From: DATBLE01 sp050258035 | GTDB lineage: Bacteria; Actinomycetota; Thermoleophilia; Gaiellales; Gaiellaceae | Reading direction: 5' to 3' | Assembly: GCA_050258035.1 (NCBI GenBank) | Contig: JBLMYA010000075.1 | Span: 1 to 64,000, forward strand | DNA length: 64,000 nucleotides | Shown: positions 7,910 through 15,993 of the stretch, one piece after another | How the letters are laid out: every line of letters starts with the position of its first letter | Numbering within the stretch: the first letter of the stretch is position 1 | The notes under the pieces: generated by a model | What the model was told of the DNA's origin: nothing | Seen by the model: the letters and a program-made list of their open reading frames with translations, nothing else | The model's database searches: none | Made by a program: the position numbers and the translations under genes

Positions 7910-8785
7910 GTGTTCCCGCTCGAGTCGGTGCCGAACTTCTCCGTGGGGCGCGAGCGAGGAACGATCGACGCAATCGCCGCAGCGCTCACCGACGGCGGCG
8001 CCCGGCTGCTGGATGTCCACTCGGACGGCGATCACAACCGGTCGGTCTTCACGCTCGTCGGCTCGGAGGCGGAGCTCGTGGACGGGCTGGTCGGGGGCGT
8101 CGCACGTGCGAGGGAGCTGATCGACCTGCGCCGGCACGGGGGCGCGCACCCCCGGATCGGCGCGGCCGACGTCGTTCCGCTCGTGCCGATCCGTCCAGAG
8201 GACATGGAGCGGGCGAGAGGGGTGTCACTGGAGGTGGGCGCGCGCATCGGCGACCTCGGCCTACCGGTCTTCCTGTACGGAGCGCCGGGTCGAGGCCCCG
8301 CGTACTTCCGGCAGGGCGGTCCGGAGCGCCTTCAGGAGCGGATCGACGGGGGCGAACTGATACCCGACTTCGGCCCAGGTCGCGTCGATCCGTCCGCCGG
8401 CGCAGTGCTCGTCGGCGCCCGCCGACCGCTGATCGCCTTCAACGTCAATCTCCACAGCGAGGACGTCGAGGTCGCCCGCGCGATCGCCGGCGCCGTCCGC
8501 GAGCGCGACGGCGGCTTCCCGGGCGTGCGGGCGCTCGGGCTCGACCTCCCGCGTGCGGGACTCGTCCAGGTGAGCATGAACGTCGAGGATTGGGAGGCGA
8601 CCGCGCTGCACATGATCGTCGCGCGGATCGCCGACGAGGCCGCCGCACGCGGGGTCGAGGTGGCTGGTTCGGAGCTCGTCGGCCTGATGCCGGCGGGCGC
8701 GGCCGCCGCCGCCGCGGGCACGCTGCTCCGGATCGACCGCTTCGACGCCTCGCGCGTCCTGGAGCTGCGCCTGCTCGAGGATTGA
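7910..8785 (+). CDS. ftcD: Glutamate formimidoyltransferase
   Basis: A 291-residue protein matching the transferase part of FtcD: VPNFSVGRE near the N-terminus, a DxDHNRSVFT-type segment (DGDHNRSVF) and GGAHPRIGAADVVPL. It transfers the formimino group of N-formimino-L-glutamate to tetrahydrofolate, the last step from histidine to glutamate. The cyclodeaminase domain of vertebrate FtcD is absent and no separate cyclodeaminase gene is in the window. It precedes hutH by 121 bases and completes the Hut route. The GTG start is supported by TAGAGT seven bases upstream, suggesting leaderless translation. Confidence 0.9.
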   Translation: MFPLESVPNFSVGRERGTIDAIAAALTDGGARLLDVHSDGDHNRSVFTLVGSEAELVDGLVGGVARARELIDLRRHGGAHPRIGAADVVPLVPIRPEDMERARGVSLEVGARIGDLGLPVFLYGAPGRGPAYFRQGGPERLQERIDGGELIPDFGPGRVDPSAGAVLVGARRPLIAFNVNLHSEDVEVARAIAGAVRERDGGFPGVRALGLDLPRAGLVQVSMNVEDWEATALHMIVARIADEAAARGVEVAGSELVGLMPAGAAAAAAGTLLRIDRFDASRVLELRLLED

Positions 8786-8798
8786 CACACCGTTGTCA
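8783..8798. promoter_or_regulatory. Dyad TGACA-N6-TGTCA between ftcD and hutH
   Basis: Five-base inverted arms separated by six bases, overlapping the ftcD stop codon and upstream of the hutH promoter. The layout would suit a dimeric repressor such as a HutC-type regulator, but no regulator gene is present here and the arms are short. Confidence 0.2.
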
Positions 8799-8802
8799 CA
8801 GG

Positions 8803-8824
8803 CGCGTCGCTGACCCGCGACGCG
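8803..8824. terminator. Hairpin after ftcD
   Basis: A perfect 8-bp stem (CGCGTCGC/GCGACGCG, loop TGACCC) lies 18 bases past the ftcD stop, followed by a second GC hairpin. It lacks a T-tract. It probably separates ftcD transcripts from hutH, which has its own -10. Confidence 0.4.
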
Positions 8825-8856
8825 GTCGTGGGTAGCGTTGGTACAGGGGGTCGCCG

Positions 8857-8875
8857 CACCCCCTCTCCGGGGGTG
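8857..8875. repeat. Intergenic GC hairpin (CACCCCC/GGGGGTG)
   Basis: A 7-bp stem with a 5-base loop just upstream of the hutH -10 hexamer. It is similar in base content to hairpins at 4724, 18929, 31059, 32966, 54677 and 62697. Confidence 0.4.
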
Positions 8876-8894
8876 GGGCGAAGCAGCCCGGAGC

Positions 8895-8900
8895 TAGACT
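8895..8900 (+). promoter_or_regulatory. -10 element (TAGACT) of the hut operon
   Basis: TAGACT ends exactly six bases before GTG 8907 of hutH. No Shine-Dalgarno is present, so hutH is expected to be leaderless. Confidence 0.6.
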
Positions 8901-8906
8901 CGCCGT

Positions 8907-10451
8907 GTGCCCTCGGGAACGGCGATCGGCCTCACGGGCGAGGATCTGACCGTCGACGACGTCTGGGCCGTCGCGGTCGAGGGCGCGGCGGCAGGGCTCT
9001 CTGAGCCGGCGCGCGACCGGATGATGGAGGCGCGTGCGGTCGTCGACCGTGCCGCTCACGGACGGCACGAGCACACGTACGGCGTGAACACGGGCTTCGG
9101 CCGGTTCGTCTCCCAGACGATCCCCGAGGAGCTGACCGAGGAGCTGCAGCTGCGCCTGCTGCGCAGCCACGCGTGCGGGGTCGGCGAGCCGTACCCGAAC
9201 GAGATCGTCCGCGCGGCGATGGTGCTACGCGCGAACACCCTCGCCAAGGGCCGGTCCGGCGCACGGCCGGAGCTCGTCGAGCTGCTCCTGGCGTGTCTCG
9301 ATCGTGGCGTCCTCCCGGTGGTGCCGAGTCGTGGGTCGGTCGGCGCCAGCGGCGACCTCGCTCCGCTCGCCCACCTCGCCCTGCCGCTGGTGGGGGAGGG
9401 CGAGGCGTGGTTCGACGGCGAACGGCTCCCCGGACGAGAGGCACTGGAACGGGCGGGGCTCGCGCCGGAGACGCTGCTGGCGAAGGAGGGACTCTCGCTG
9501 GTGAACGGAACCCAGTTCATGGCGGCGTTCGGCGCGCTGGGTCTTGCGCGTGGCCGCCGGCTCGCCGAGGCGGCCGACGTCGCGTGCGCACTCTCACTGG
9601 AGGCGTTGCAGGGCTCGCGCACGAGCTTCTTGCCGCAGGTGCACGCGCTTCGACCGTTGCGCGGCCAGCAGGAGTCGGCCGCGAACGTCCTGGCGCTGCT
9701 CGAAGGCTCTGCGATCAACGAGGCGCACCGGTGGTGCGACAAGGTGCAGGACGCCTACTCGCTCCGCTGCGCGCCACAGGTGCACGGCGCCGTCCGTGAC
9801 CTGCTCGACTACGTCGACTACACGGTCTCGATCGAGCTCAACGCCGCGACCGACAACCCACTCGTTCTCGTCGAGGACGACCTGCTCGTCTCGAACGGGA
9901 ACTTCCACGGCCAGCCGCTCGCATTCGCGCTCGACGCGCTGGCGATCGGGGTCGCCGAGCTGGCGAACATCTCGGAGCGGCGGGTCGAACGGCTGGTGAA
10001 CCCCAACCTCTCCGGCGGGCTGCCGCCGTTCCTGACCGTCGAGGGAGGGCTGAACTCCGGCTTCATGATCCCGCAGTACGTGGCCGCGTCGCTCGTCAGC
10101 GAGAACAAGGTGCTCGCCCATCCGGCAAGCGTCGATTCCGTTCCCACGAGCGCCGGCCAGGAGGATCACGTCTCGATGGGGAACGCCGCCGGCCTGAAGG
10201 CGTGGCAGGTGCTCGGGAACGCCGAATGGGCACTCGCGATCGAGCTGCTGGCCGGAGCCCAGGGGGTGGAGTTCCTCGCGCCGCTCGAACCCGGCCGCGG
10301 GGCGGCCGCCGCACACGCCTTCGTCCGCTCAGTGTCGCCGCGGCTGACCGACGACCGACCGCTCGGCGGCGAGATCGAAGCGGTCGCCGCCGCGATTCGC
10401 GACGGATCGCTCGTCGCCGCCGTCGAGGAGGAAGTCGGCACGCTCCGGTGA
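8907..10451 (+). CDS. hutH: Histidine ammonia-lyase
   Basis: A 514-residue lyase that converts L-histidine to urocanate and ammonia. The MIO cofactor is formed from Ala147-Ser148-Gly149 in GSVGASGDLAPLAH, and the catalytic Tyr region YGVNTGFG is present near residues 58-65. Length and motifs match the HAL family, and the hutU and hutI neighbours exclude phenylalanine or tyrosine lyase on context. It is the first gene of a chain in which each start overlaps the preceding stop by four bases. Confidence 0.96.
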   Translation: MPSGTAIGLTGEDLTVDDVWAVAVEGAAAGLSEPARDRMMEARAVVDRAAHGRHEHTYGVNTGFGRFVSQTIPEELTEELQLRLLRSHACGVGEPYPNEIVRAAMVLRANTLAKGRSGARPELVELLLACLDRGVLPVVPSRGSVGASGDLAPLAHLALPLVGEGEAWFDGERLPGREALERAGLAPETLLAKEGLSLVNGTQFMAAFGALGLARGRRLAEAADVACALSLEALQGSRTSFLPQVHALRPLRGQQESAANVLALLEGSAINEAHRWCDKVQDAYSLRCAPQVHGAVRDLLDYVDYTVSIELNAATDNPLVLVEDDLLVSNGNFHGQPLAFALDALAIGVAELANISERRVERLVNPNLSGGLPPFLTVEGGLNSGFMIPQYVAASLVSENKVLAHPASVDSVPTSAGQEDHVSMGNAAGLKAWQVLGNAEWALAIELLAGAQGVEFLAPLEPGRGAAAAHAFVRSVSPRLTDDRPLGGEIEAVAAAIRDGSLVAAVEEEVGTLR

Positions 10452-10696
10452 CCGAGACGACGAAGAAGAAGCGACTTCGTTGGGACGGCTCACCGCGCCG
10501 GGTGCCCAGGCACCCGTACCGGGACAGCGCCATCCTCTATGCGATCCTCGCCGGGGTGGTCGTCGGCGTCACCGCCCTGACCGGCGGGAACATGCGCGCG
10601 GCGCTGGTCATCGCGCCGATGTTGTTCGTGGTCGCAACCGCATACAGCTGGTGGCGCTGGCGCCGGCGTGAGCGGGAGGAGGCGAACACCGAGTGA
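10448..10696 (+). CDS. 82-aa two-helix membrane protein in the hut operon
   Basis: A small protein with a basic N-terminus (TKKKRLRWDG), two hydrophobic segments (about 28-48 and 52-70) and a charged tail (RWRRREREEA). It begins at GTG overlapping the hutH stop and ends with its TGA overlapping the hutU start, so it is tightly embedded between hutH and hutU. I do not recognise the family. Its place suggests a membrane role linked to histidine use, such as an accessory of a transporter, but nothing in the sequence shows this. Confidence 0.75.
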   Translation: MTETTKKKRLRWDGSPRRVPRHPYRDSAILYAILAGVVVGVTALTGGNMRAALVIAPMLFVVATAYSWWRWRRREREEANTE

Positions 10697-12399
10697 GTGC
10701 GACGAAGATGCTGGACGCCGCGGTCGAGGCGCTCTGCGGTGACCTCTCCCGGATCCGCGCACCTCGCGGCGGCGAGCTGAGCGCACGCTCGTGGTCGACC
10801 GAGGCGCCGCTCCGTATGCTCCTGAACAACCTCGATCCCGAGGTCGCCGAGCACCCCGAGGCGCTCGTGGTCTACGGGGGGACCGGCCGTGCAGCGAGGA
10901 GTCACGACGCGCTACGTGCGATCGTCCGCACGCTGCTGCGACTCGGCGACGACGAGACCCTGCTCATCCAGAGCGGCAAGCCGGTCGGTGTGTTCCGGAC
11001 GCACCCGGGCGCTCCGCGCGTCCTGATCGCCAACGCGCTGCTCGTGCCGCGGTGGGCCACGTGGGACGAGTTCCGCCGGCTCGAGGCGCTCGGTTTGACG
11101 ATGTTCGGACAGATGACGGCCGGGAGCTGGATCTACATCGGGACGCAGGGGATCCTCCAGGGGACGTACCAGACCTTCGCCGCGGCGGCCGAGCGGCATT
11201 TTGGAGCCGCCGACCTGTCCGGCCGCACCGTCCTCACCGCCGGCCTGGGCGGCATGGGGGGCGCGCAGCCCCTGGCCGGAGCGATGCTCAACGCGGCAGT
11301 GCTCTGCGTCGAGGTCGATCCGTCCCGCATCGAGCGTCGGCTGGAGACCCACTACCTCGACGAGGCCACCGACTCGCTGGACGACGCCCTCGCTCGCCTC
11401 CGCTCGGCCCAGCGCGAGGCGCGCGGACTCTCGGTCGGCCTCCTCGGGAATGCCGCCGAGGTCGTCCCGGAGCTCGCGCGCAGAGGAGAGGCGTTCGACC
11501 TCGTCACCGACCAGACCGCGGCGCACGACCCCTTGAACGGATACGTCCCGGTCGGCCTGGACGTCGGGCAGGCCGCTGAGTTGCGCTCCACTGATCCTGT
11601 TACGTACCTGCACCGAGCCCGTGCCAGCATCGCAACGCACGTCCAGGGGATGCTCGACTTCGTCCGGGCCGGCAGCTACGTTTTCGATTATGGCAACAAC
11701 CTGCGAGGTGAGGCCTTAGAGGCGGGCGTCGAGGACGCGTTCACATACCCGGGCTTCGTCCCGGCCTATATCCGGCCGCTGTTCTGCCTCGGCATCGGTC
11801 CCTTCCGATGGGCGGCGCTCTCCGGCGACCCGGGCGACATCGCGGCGATCGACGCGGCACTGGTGGACCTCTTCCCCGACGACAGGGTGCTCCAGCGCTG
11901 GCTAGAGCTGGTACCCGAGCGCGTCGCGTTTCAGGGTCTGCCGGCGCGGATCTGCTGGCTCGGCTACGGCGACCGAGCACGGGCGGGTCTGGCGATCAAC
12001 GCGCTCGTGCGAAGCGGAGCCGTCAAGGCGCCGGTGGTGATCGGGCGGGATCACCTCGACGCGGGCTCGGTTGCGTCGCCCTACCGGGAGACGGAGGCGA
12101 TGGCCGACGGCTCCGACGCGATCGCCGACTGGCCGATCCTCAACGCGTTGTTGAACGTCGCAGCGGGGGCGACCTGGGTGAGCGTCCACCACGGCGGCGG
12201 CGTCGGGATCGGCAACTCGATTCACGCCGGCATGGTCGTCGTCGCCGACGGCTCGCCCGATGCCGACGAGCGGCTCGAACGCGTGCTGACCACCGACCCG
12301 GGCACGGGTGTGATGCGCCATGCCGACGCGGGGTACCCCGAGGCGCTCGAGCATGCCCGCGAGCACGGGCTCGACCTCCCGAGCCTGGAGAGATCGTGA
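10693..12399 (+). CDS. hutU: Urocanate hydratase (urocanase)
   Basis: A 568-residue cytosolic enzyme that hydrates urocanate to imidazolone propionate using tightly bound NAD. Diagnostic segments are QSGKPVGVFRTH, MTAGSWIYIGTQGILQGTYQTF, the NAD-binding glycine-rich stretch TAGLGGMGGAQPLA and VHHGGGVGIGNSIHAG near the C-terminus. Length is standard for the family. It starts at GTG inside the stop of the 82-aa membrane protein gene and its stop overlaps the start of a 28-codon reading frame leading to hutI. Confidence 0.97.
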   Translation: MSATKMLDAAVEALCGDLSRIRAPRGGELSARSWSTEAPLRMLLNNLDPEVAEHPEALVVYGGTGRAARSHDALRAIVRTLLRLGDDETLLIQSGKPVGVFRTHPGAPRVLIANALLVPRWATWDEFRRLEALGLTMFGQMTAGSWIYIGTQGILQGTYQTFAAAAERHFGAADLSGRTVLTAGLGGMGGAQPLAGAMLNAAVLCVEVDPSRIERRLETHYLDEATDSLDDALARLRSAQREARGLSVGLLGNAAEVVPELARRGEAFDLVTDQTAAHDPLNGYVPVGLDVGQAAELRSTDPVTYLHRARASIATHVQGMLDFVRAGSYVFDYGNNLRGEALEAGVEDAFTYPGFVPAYIRPLFCLGIGPFRWAALSGDPGDIAAIDAALVDLFPDDRVLQRWLELVPERVAFQGLPARICWLGYGDRARAGLAINALVRSGAVKAPVVIGRDHLDAGSVASPYRETEAMADGSDAIADWPILNALLNVAAGATWVSVHHGGGVGIGNSIHAGMVVVADGSPDADERLERVLTTDPGTGVMRHADAGYPEALEHAREHGLDLPSLERS

Positions 12400-12482
12400 T
12401 CGAGAGGCTCGAGGAGCGCGGCGCGAGGCTCCGACGACGGGTGCGGCGCCCGCTTCGAGACGTCGGCCTCCGCCGGCTGTGA
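12396..12482 (+). CDS. Candidate 28-aa Arg-rich ORF bridging hutU and hutI
   Basis: This frame begins at GTG 12396, overlapping the hutU stop (TCGTGATC), and ends at TGA 12480-12482, overlapping the hutI GTG (CTGTGAGC). The predicted peptide has 28 residues, ten of them Arg, with no Lys. Both junctions use the same GTGA overlap seen throughout the operon, so it may serve to carry ribosomes from hutU to hutI. It may also be chance in GC-rich DNA. There is no homology evidence for a function. Confidence 0.35.
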   Translation: MIERLEERGARLRRRVRRPLRDVGLRRL

Positions 12483-13696
12483 GCCGACTCCTCGTCCGCG
12501 ACCTCGCGCAGCTCGCGACGCCGGCCGTCGCGTCCGCACCCCGGCGCGGCGAGGCACTCGGCGAGGTAGAGGTCCTCGACGATGCCTACGTGCTCTGCGA
12601 GGACGGTCGAATCGTCGCGACCGGTCGGATGCGCGACCTTCGTCCCCTCGACGGCCAGGTCGAGGAGCTCGACGGGCACGGCCTGTCGGCGATCCCGGGC
12701 CTCGTCGACTGTCACACGCATGCGTGCTTCGCGGGCGACCGAGTCGAGGAGTTCGCGCTGCGAGCGGGCGGCGCGACCTACGAGGAGCTGCACGCCGCCG
12801 GCGGCGGCATCCTGTCGACCGTCAGCGCGACCCGGGCGGCCTCCGGCGAGGATTTGGTCGCTCTGACGAGCCGCCACCGGGACTGGATGCTCCGCACCGG
12901 GACGACGACGTTCGAGGCGAAGTCGGGCTACGGCCTCGACCGTGAGACCGAGCTCGCACAGCTCCGCGCGATCGAGGCGGCCGGGGGCGTCCCCACCTGG
13001 CTCGGCGCGCACGCGGTCCCGCCCGAGTTCGCCGAGGGCGACGCATATCTGGACTTCGCTCTCGCCGCTGTTCTGCCCGAGGCGGCGCGGATCGCGACCG
13101 CGGCGGACGTCTTCCTCGAGAACGGTGCGTTCGACACCGGCCAGGCCCGCCGCTACCTGTCGGCGTGCCGCGACGCCGGTCTCGCTCTCCGGATCCACGG
13201 CGACCAGTTCACCGAGCTGGGCGCCATTCCGCTGGCGGTCGAGCTCGGCGCCCGCTCGGTCGACCATCTCGAAGCGACCGGTCCCGACGGCGTGCGCATT
13301 CTCGCGGCGAGCGGGGTCTCGGCCGTGCTCCTCCCGGCGAGCGCGCTCTTCCTCGGCAGGCCGATGCCGCCGGCACGCGCGCTCGTCGACGCAGGTGCCG
13401 CGGTCGCCCTTGCTACTGACTTCAACCCCGGCAGCGCGTTCTGCGAGAGCCTCCCGCTCGTGTGCTCGCTCGCCGCCACACAGCTCCAGCTCTCGCCCGC
13501 GGAAGCGCTCACCGCCTGCACCGCCAATGCCGCCCATGTCCTCGGCATCGCGGATCGCAAGGGCTGCCTCGCACCCGGCCACGATGCGGACATCGTTCTC
13601 CTGGATGCGCCCGACTGGCGCTACGTCGCCTACCACCTCGGACACGACCACGTGTCGACGGTCCTCGTCGGCGGGCGGCCCGCGGAGCTACCCTAG
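12479..13696 (+). CDS. hutI: Imidazolonepropionase
   Basis: A 405-residue amidohydrolase that opens imidazolone propionate to N-formimino-L-glutamate. Metal and substrate motifs are DCHTHACFAGDR, the KSGYGL segment, HGDQF and ATDFNPGSA. Length equals the family norm when the GTG at 12479 is taken as start. It closes the pathway between HutU and the FtcD-type transferase. The next gene begins seven bases after its stop. Confidence 0.95.
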   Translation: MSRLLVRDLAQLATPAVASAPRRGEALGEVEVLDDAYVLCEDGRIVATGRMRDLRPLDGQVEELDGHGLSAIPGLVDCHTHACFAGDRVEEFALRAGGATYEELHAAGGGILSTVSATRAASGEDLVALTSRHRDWMLRTGTTTFEAKSGYGLDRETELAQLRAIEAAGGVPTWLGAHAVPPEFAEGDAYLDFALAAVLPEAARIATAADVFLENGAFDTGQARRYLSACRDAGLALRIHGDQFTELGAIPLAVELGARSVDHLEATGPDGVRILAASGVSAVLLPASALFLGRPMPPARALVDAGAAVALATDFNPGSAFCESLPLVCSLAATQLQLSPAEALTACTANAAHVLGIADRKGCLAPGHDADIVLLDAPDWRYVAYHLGHDHVSTVLVGGRPAELP

Positions 13697-13702
13697 CCGG
13701 CG

Positions 13703-14146
13703 ATGCCGACCCGCAAGCAGAGGCGCCGCCGCGAGAAGGACCGGCGGCACGAGTACGAGTACGTCTACGTCGACGAGGGGGGCCAGGAGATCGAGGTCGA
13801 CGAACCCGACCCGGGGGACACCAAGGCGGCGAAGGATGCGAGGACGCCGGCGAAGGCGGCATCGAAGACGAAGTCGAGGAACGTTTCCGGCAGAGCCACA
13901 CGCGAACCCCCCGAGCCTTCGTGGTCGCGGAGCGCCAGGCGCGCCGTTCCCTGGCAGATCGGCATCTTCGTGCTCGTCGTGTTCTTGCTCCGCAGCGGGC
14001 CGCTGATCAGCCGGGTGATGATCGGCATCCTCTATGGGCTGCTCTTCATCCCGATGATGTATCTCACCGACCGCATCGTGCGGAACCGGTGGCTGAAGCA
14101 GCAGGGCGCATTGCCGCAGAAGGACAAGCGGCCCAGGCGTCAGTAG
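13703..14146 (+). CDS. Hypothetical membrane protein, charged N-terminus and two helices
   Basis: A 147-residue protein with a very basic start (RKQRRRREKDRR), a Tyr/Val/Asp/Glu stretch near 17-36, an Ala/Lys/Thr-rich linker and two hydrophobic segments (about 84-102 and 106-124), ending in a basic tail. I do not recognise the family. A possible -10 (TACCCT, 13689-13694) that overlaps the hutI stop ends eight bases before its ATG. It probably sits in the cytoplasmic membrane. Confidence 0.7.
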   Translation: MPTRKQRRRREKDRRHEYEYVYVDEGGQEIEVDEPDPGDTKAAKDARTPAKAASKTKSRNVSGRATREPPEPSWSRSARRAVPWQIGIFVLVVFLLRSGPLISRVMIGILYGLLFIPMMYLTDRIVRNRWLKQQGALPQKDKRPRRQ

Positions 14147-14155
14147 ACCCCCGGC

Positions 14156-14161
14156 TAGACT
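14156..14161 (+). promoter_or_regulatory. -10 element (TAGACT) before the MBL-fold gene
   Basis: TAGACT ends ten bases before ATG 14172. The short AGG in the gap is too close to the start to be a normal Shine-Dalgarno. The predicted 5' leader is about three bases. Confidence 0.5.
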
Positions 14162-14171
14162 CAGCCGCAGG

Positions 14172-14804
14172 ATGCCCCTGGTCGTCGACCGTTACGAGCT
14201 CGGCCCGATCGGGACGAACTGCTACGTCGTCCGTACCGAACGTGGCGCAGCCGAGGCGGTCGTGATCGACCCGGGCGGCGACGCGACGACCCTGCGGCTC
14301 GAGGTCGCCCGGATGGGAGTCACGGTCGCAGGGATCCTCGTCACGCACACCCACTACGACCACATCGGCGCGGTCGCCGATCTCGCAGAAGCGACCGGCG
14401 CACCCGTCCACATCTCCGAGGTCGAGGCTGCCGTGCTGGCCCGCCCCGCCGACTTCTACCCCGGGCACCAGATCCGTCCCTGGGATGCGGAGGTGCCGCT
14501 GAGCGGGGACGAGACCCTCGACCTGGCCGGGATCTCGTTCGAGACCATGCAGGTGCCCGGCCATTCGCCCGGTCACCTCGCGTTCTACGCCGACCTCTGC
14601 CTGTTCTCGGGTGACGTCCTCTTCGCCGGCTCGGTCGGCCGCACCGACCTGCCGATGGCGAGCTGGGAGACCCTGGTCGAGTCGATCCGGGCTCTCGTCG
14701 ACCGCTTCCCGCCGGAGACGGTCGTGTATTCCGGCCATGGGCCGCCGACGACGCTCGGCGCCGAGCTCGCGCGCAACCCGTTCCTGACCGAGCTCCGTGC
14801 CTAG
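14172..14804 (+). CDS. MBL-fold metallo-hydrolase (glyoxalase II-like)
   Basis: A 210-residue metallo-beta-lactamase fold enzyme with the binuclear metal motif HTHYDHIG, the later metal His in GHSPGHLAFY, the bridging Asp region SGDVLFAGSVGRTD and the C-terminal His in SGHGPPTT. Small stand-alone proteins of this type hydrolyse thioesters such as S-lactoylglutathione analogues, but the substrate here is unknown. Its stop lies inside the start region of hisS (8-base overlap), a pairing common in bacteria. Confidence 0.85.
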   Translation: MPLVVDRYELGPIGTNCYVVRTERGAAEAVVIDPGGDATTLRLEVARMGVTVAGILVTHTHYDHIGAVADLAEATGAPVHISEVEAAVLARPADFYPGHQIRPWDAEVPLSGDETLDLAGISFETMQVPGHSPGHLAFYADLCLFSGDVLFAGSVGRTDLPMASWETLVESIRALVDRFPPETVVYSGHGPPTTLGAELARNPFLTELRA

Positions 14805-15993
14805 CTTCGAAGCCCCGCGCGGCACACACGACATCCTCCCGTCCGAACAGTCCTCCTGGCAGTTCGTGAAGCAGGAGTTCGAGCGGCTGTGCGCGCTGTA
14901 CGGGTACCGCCGGATCCACACGCCCGTGTTCGAGGACACCGAGCTCTTCGCGCGGACGTCCGGCGAGGGCTCGGACATCGTCACCAAGGAGATGTACACG
15001 TTCACCGACCGCGGCGACCGCTCGCTCACGTTGCGGGCGGAGGCGACCGCTCCGATCGTCCGGGCGTATCTCGAGCACGGCCTCCACCGCGAGCCGCAGC
15101 CCCAGAAGCTCTACACGATCGAGACGATCTACCGTTACGGGCGTCCGCAGAAGGGACGATTCCGCGAGCACTGGCAGCTCGACGCCGAGTCGGTCGGATC
15201 CGACGACCCCGCCTGCGACGCCGAGGTGATCCATCTCTACGACTCGTTGCTCGGCAGGCTCGGGATCGACGAGTACCGGCTCGAGCTGAACTCGATCGGC
15301 GACGCGGCCTGCCGGCCCGGGTACCTCGAACGGCTGCGGCCGTGGCTGGCGGAGCACGACGCCGACCTCGACGCAGTCACGCGTGAGCAGGCGTCGCGCA
15401 ACCCGTTGCGTGCGCTCGACAACATCGCGGCGAAGCCCACCGGAGTGCAGGAGGTACTCAGGCGGGCACCCACGATCGGCGATTCGCTGTGCGACGCCTG
15501 TCGCGCGCACTTCGCCGACGTACGCCTGTACCTCGACGCGTTCGGCGTCGAGTACACGCTCGTCCCGACGCTCGTACGAGGGCTCGACTACTACACCCGG
15601 ACGACCTGGGAGTTCGTCGGCCCCGAAGGCGGATCGCAGTCGACCCTCTCAGGCGGTGGGCGGTACGACGGCCTCGCCGAGGAGCTCGGCGGCAGGCACA
15701 CGCCGGGGGTCGGCTTCGGGGCAGGGATCGAGCGGCTGCTGATCGCCCTCGAACAGGCCGGCACGCCCGTCCCCGCCGACCAGGGGATCGACGTCTTCTT
15801 CGTCTGCAGCGAGGACGCCGACCGCGCCGCCGTCCTTGCACGCCTGATGGAGCTGCGCGCAGCGGGGGTGCGGGCGGACGCCGACTTCGCAGGCCGCTCG
15901 GTGAAGGGGCAACACACCCAGGCGGGCCGGCTCGGCGCGAAGAAGGTCGTCGTCGTCGGCGCGGGCACCGACCTGGCCGAGGTGACGGCGTGA
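14797..15993 (+). CDS. hisS: Histidyl-tRNA synthetase
   Basis: A 398-residue class II synthetase. The N-terminus FEAPRGTHDILP is diagnostic, followed by GEGSDIVTKEMYTF, motif 2 (TLRAEATAPIVRAYL), the histidine-A loop VRGLDYYTRTTWEF, and motif 3 GFGAGIERLLIAL. A C-terminal anticodon-binding domain follows. It is slightly shorter than the usual 420 residues. The start overlaps the MBL-fold gene and its stop overlaps aspS by four bases, so the three are one unit. Confidence 0.96.
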   Translation: MPSFEAPRGTHDILPSEQSSWQFVKQEFERLCALYGYRRIHTPVFEDTELFARTSGEGSDIVTKEMYTFTDRGDRSLTLRAEATAPIVRAYLEHGLHREPQPQKLYTIETIYRYGRPQKGRFREHWQLDAESVGSDDPACDAEVIHLYDSLLGRLGIDEYRLELNSIGDAACRPGYLERLRPWLAEHDADLDAVTREQASRNPLRALDNIAAKPTGVQEVLRRAPTIGDSLCDACRAHFADVRLYLDAFGVEYTLVPTLVRGLDYYTRTTWEFVGPEGGSQSTLSGGGRYDGLAEELGGRHTPGVGFGAGIERLLIALEQAGTPVPADQGIDVFFVCSEDADRAAVLARLMELRAAGVRADADFAGRSVKGQHTQAGRLGAKKVVVVGAGTDLAEVTA

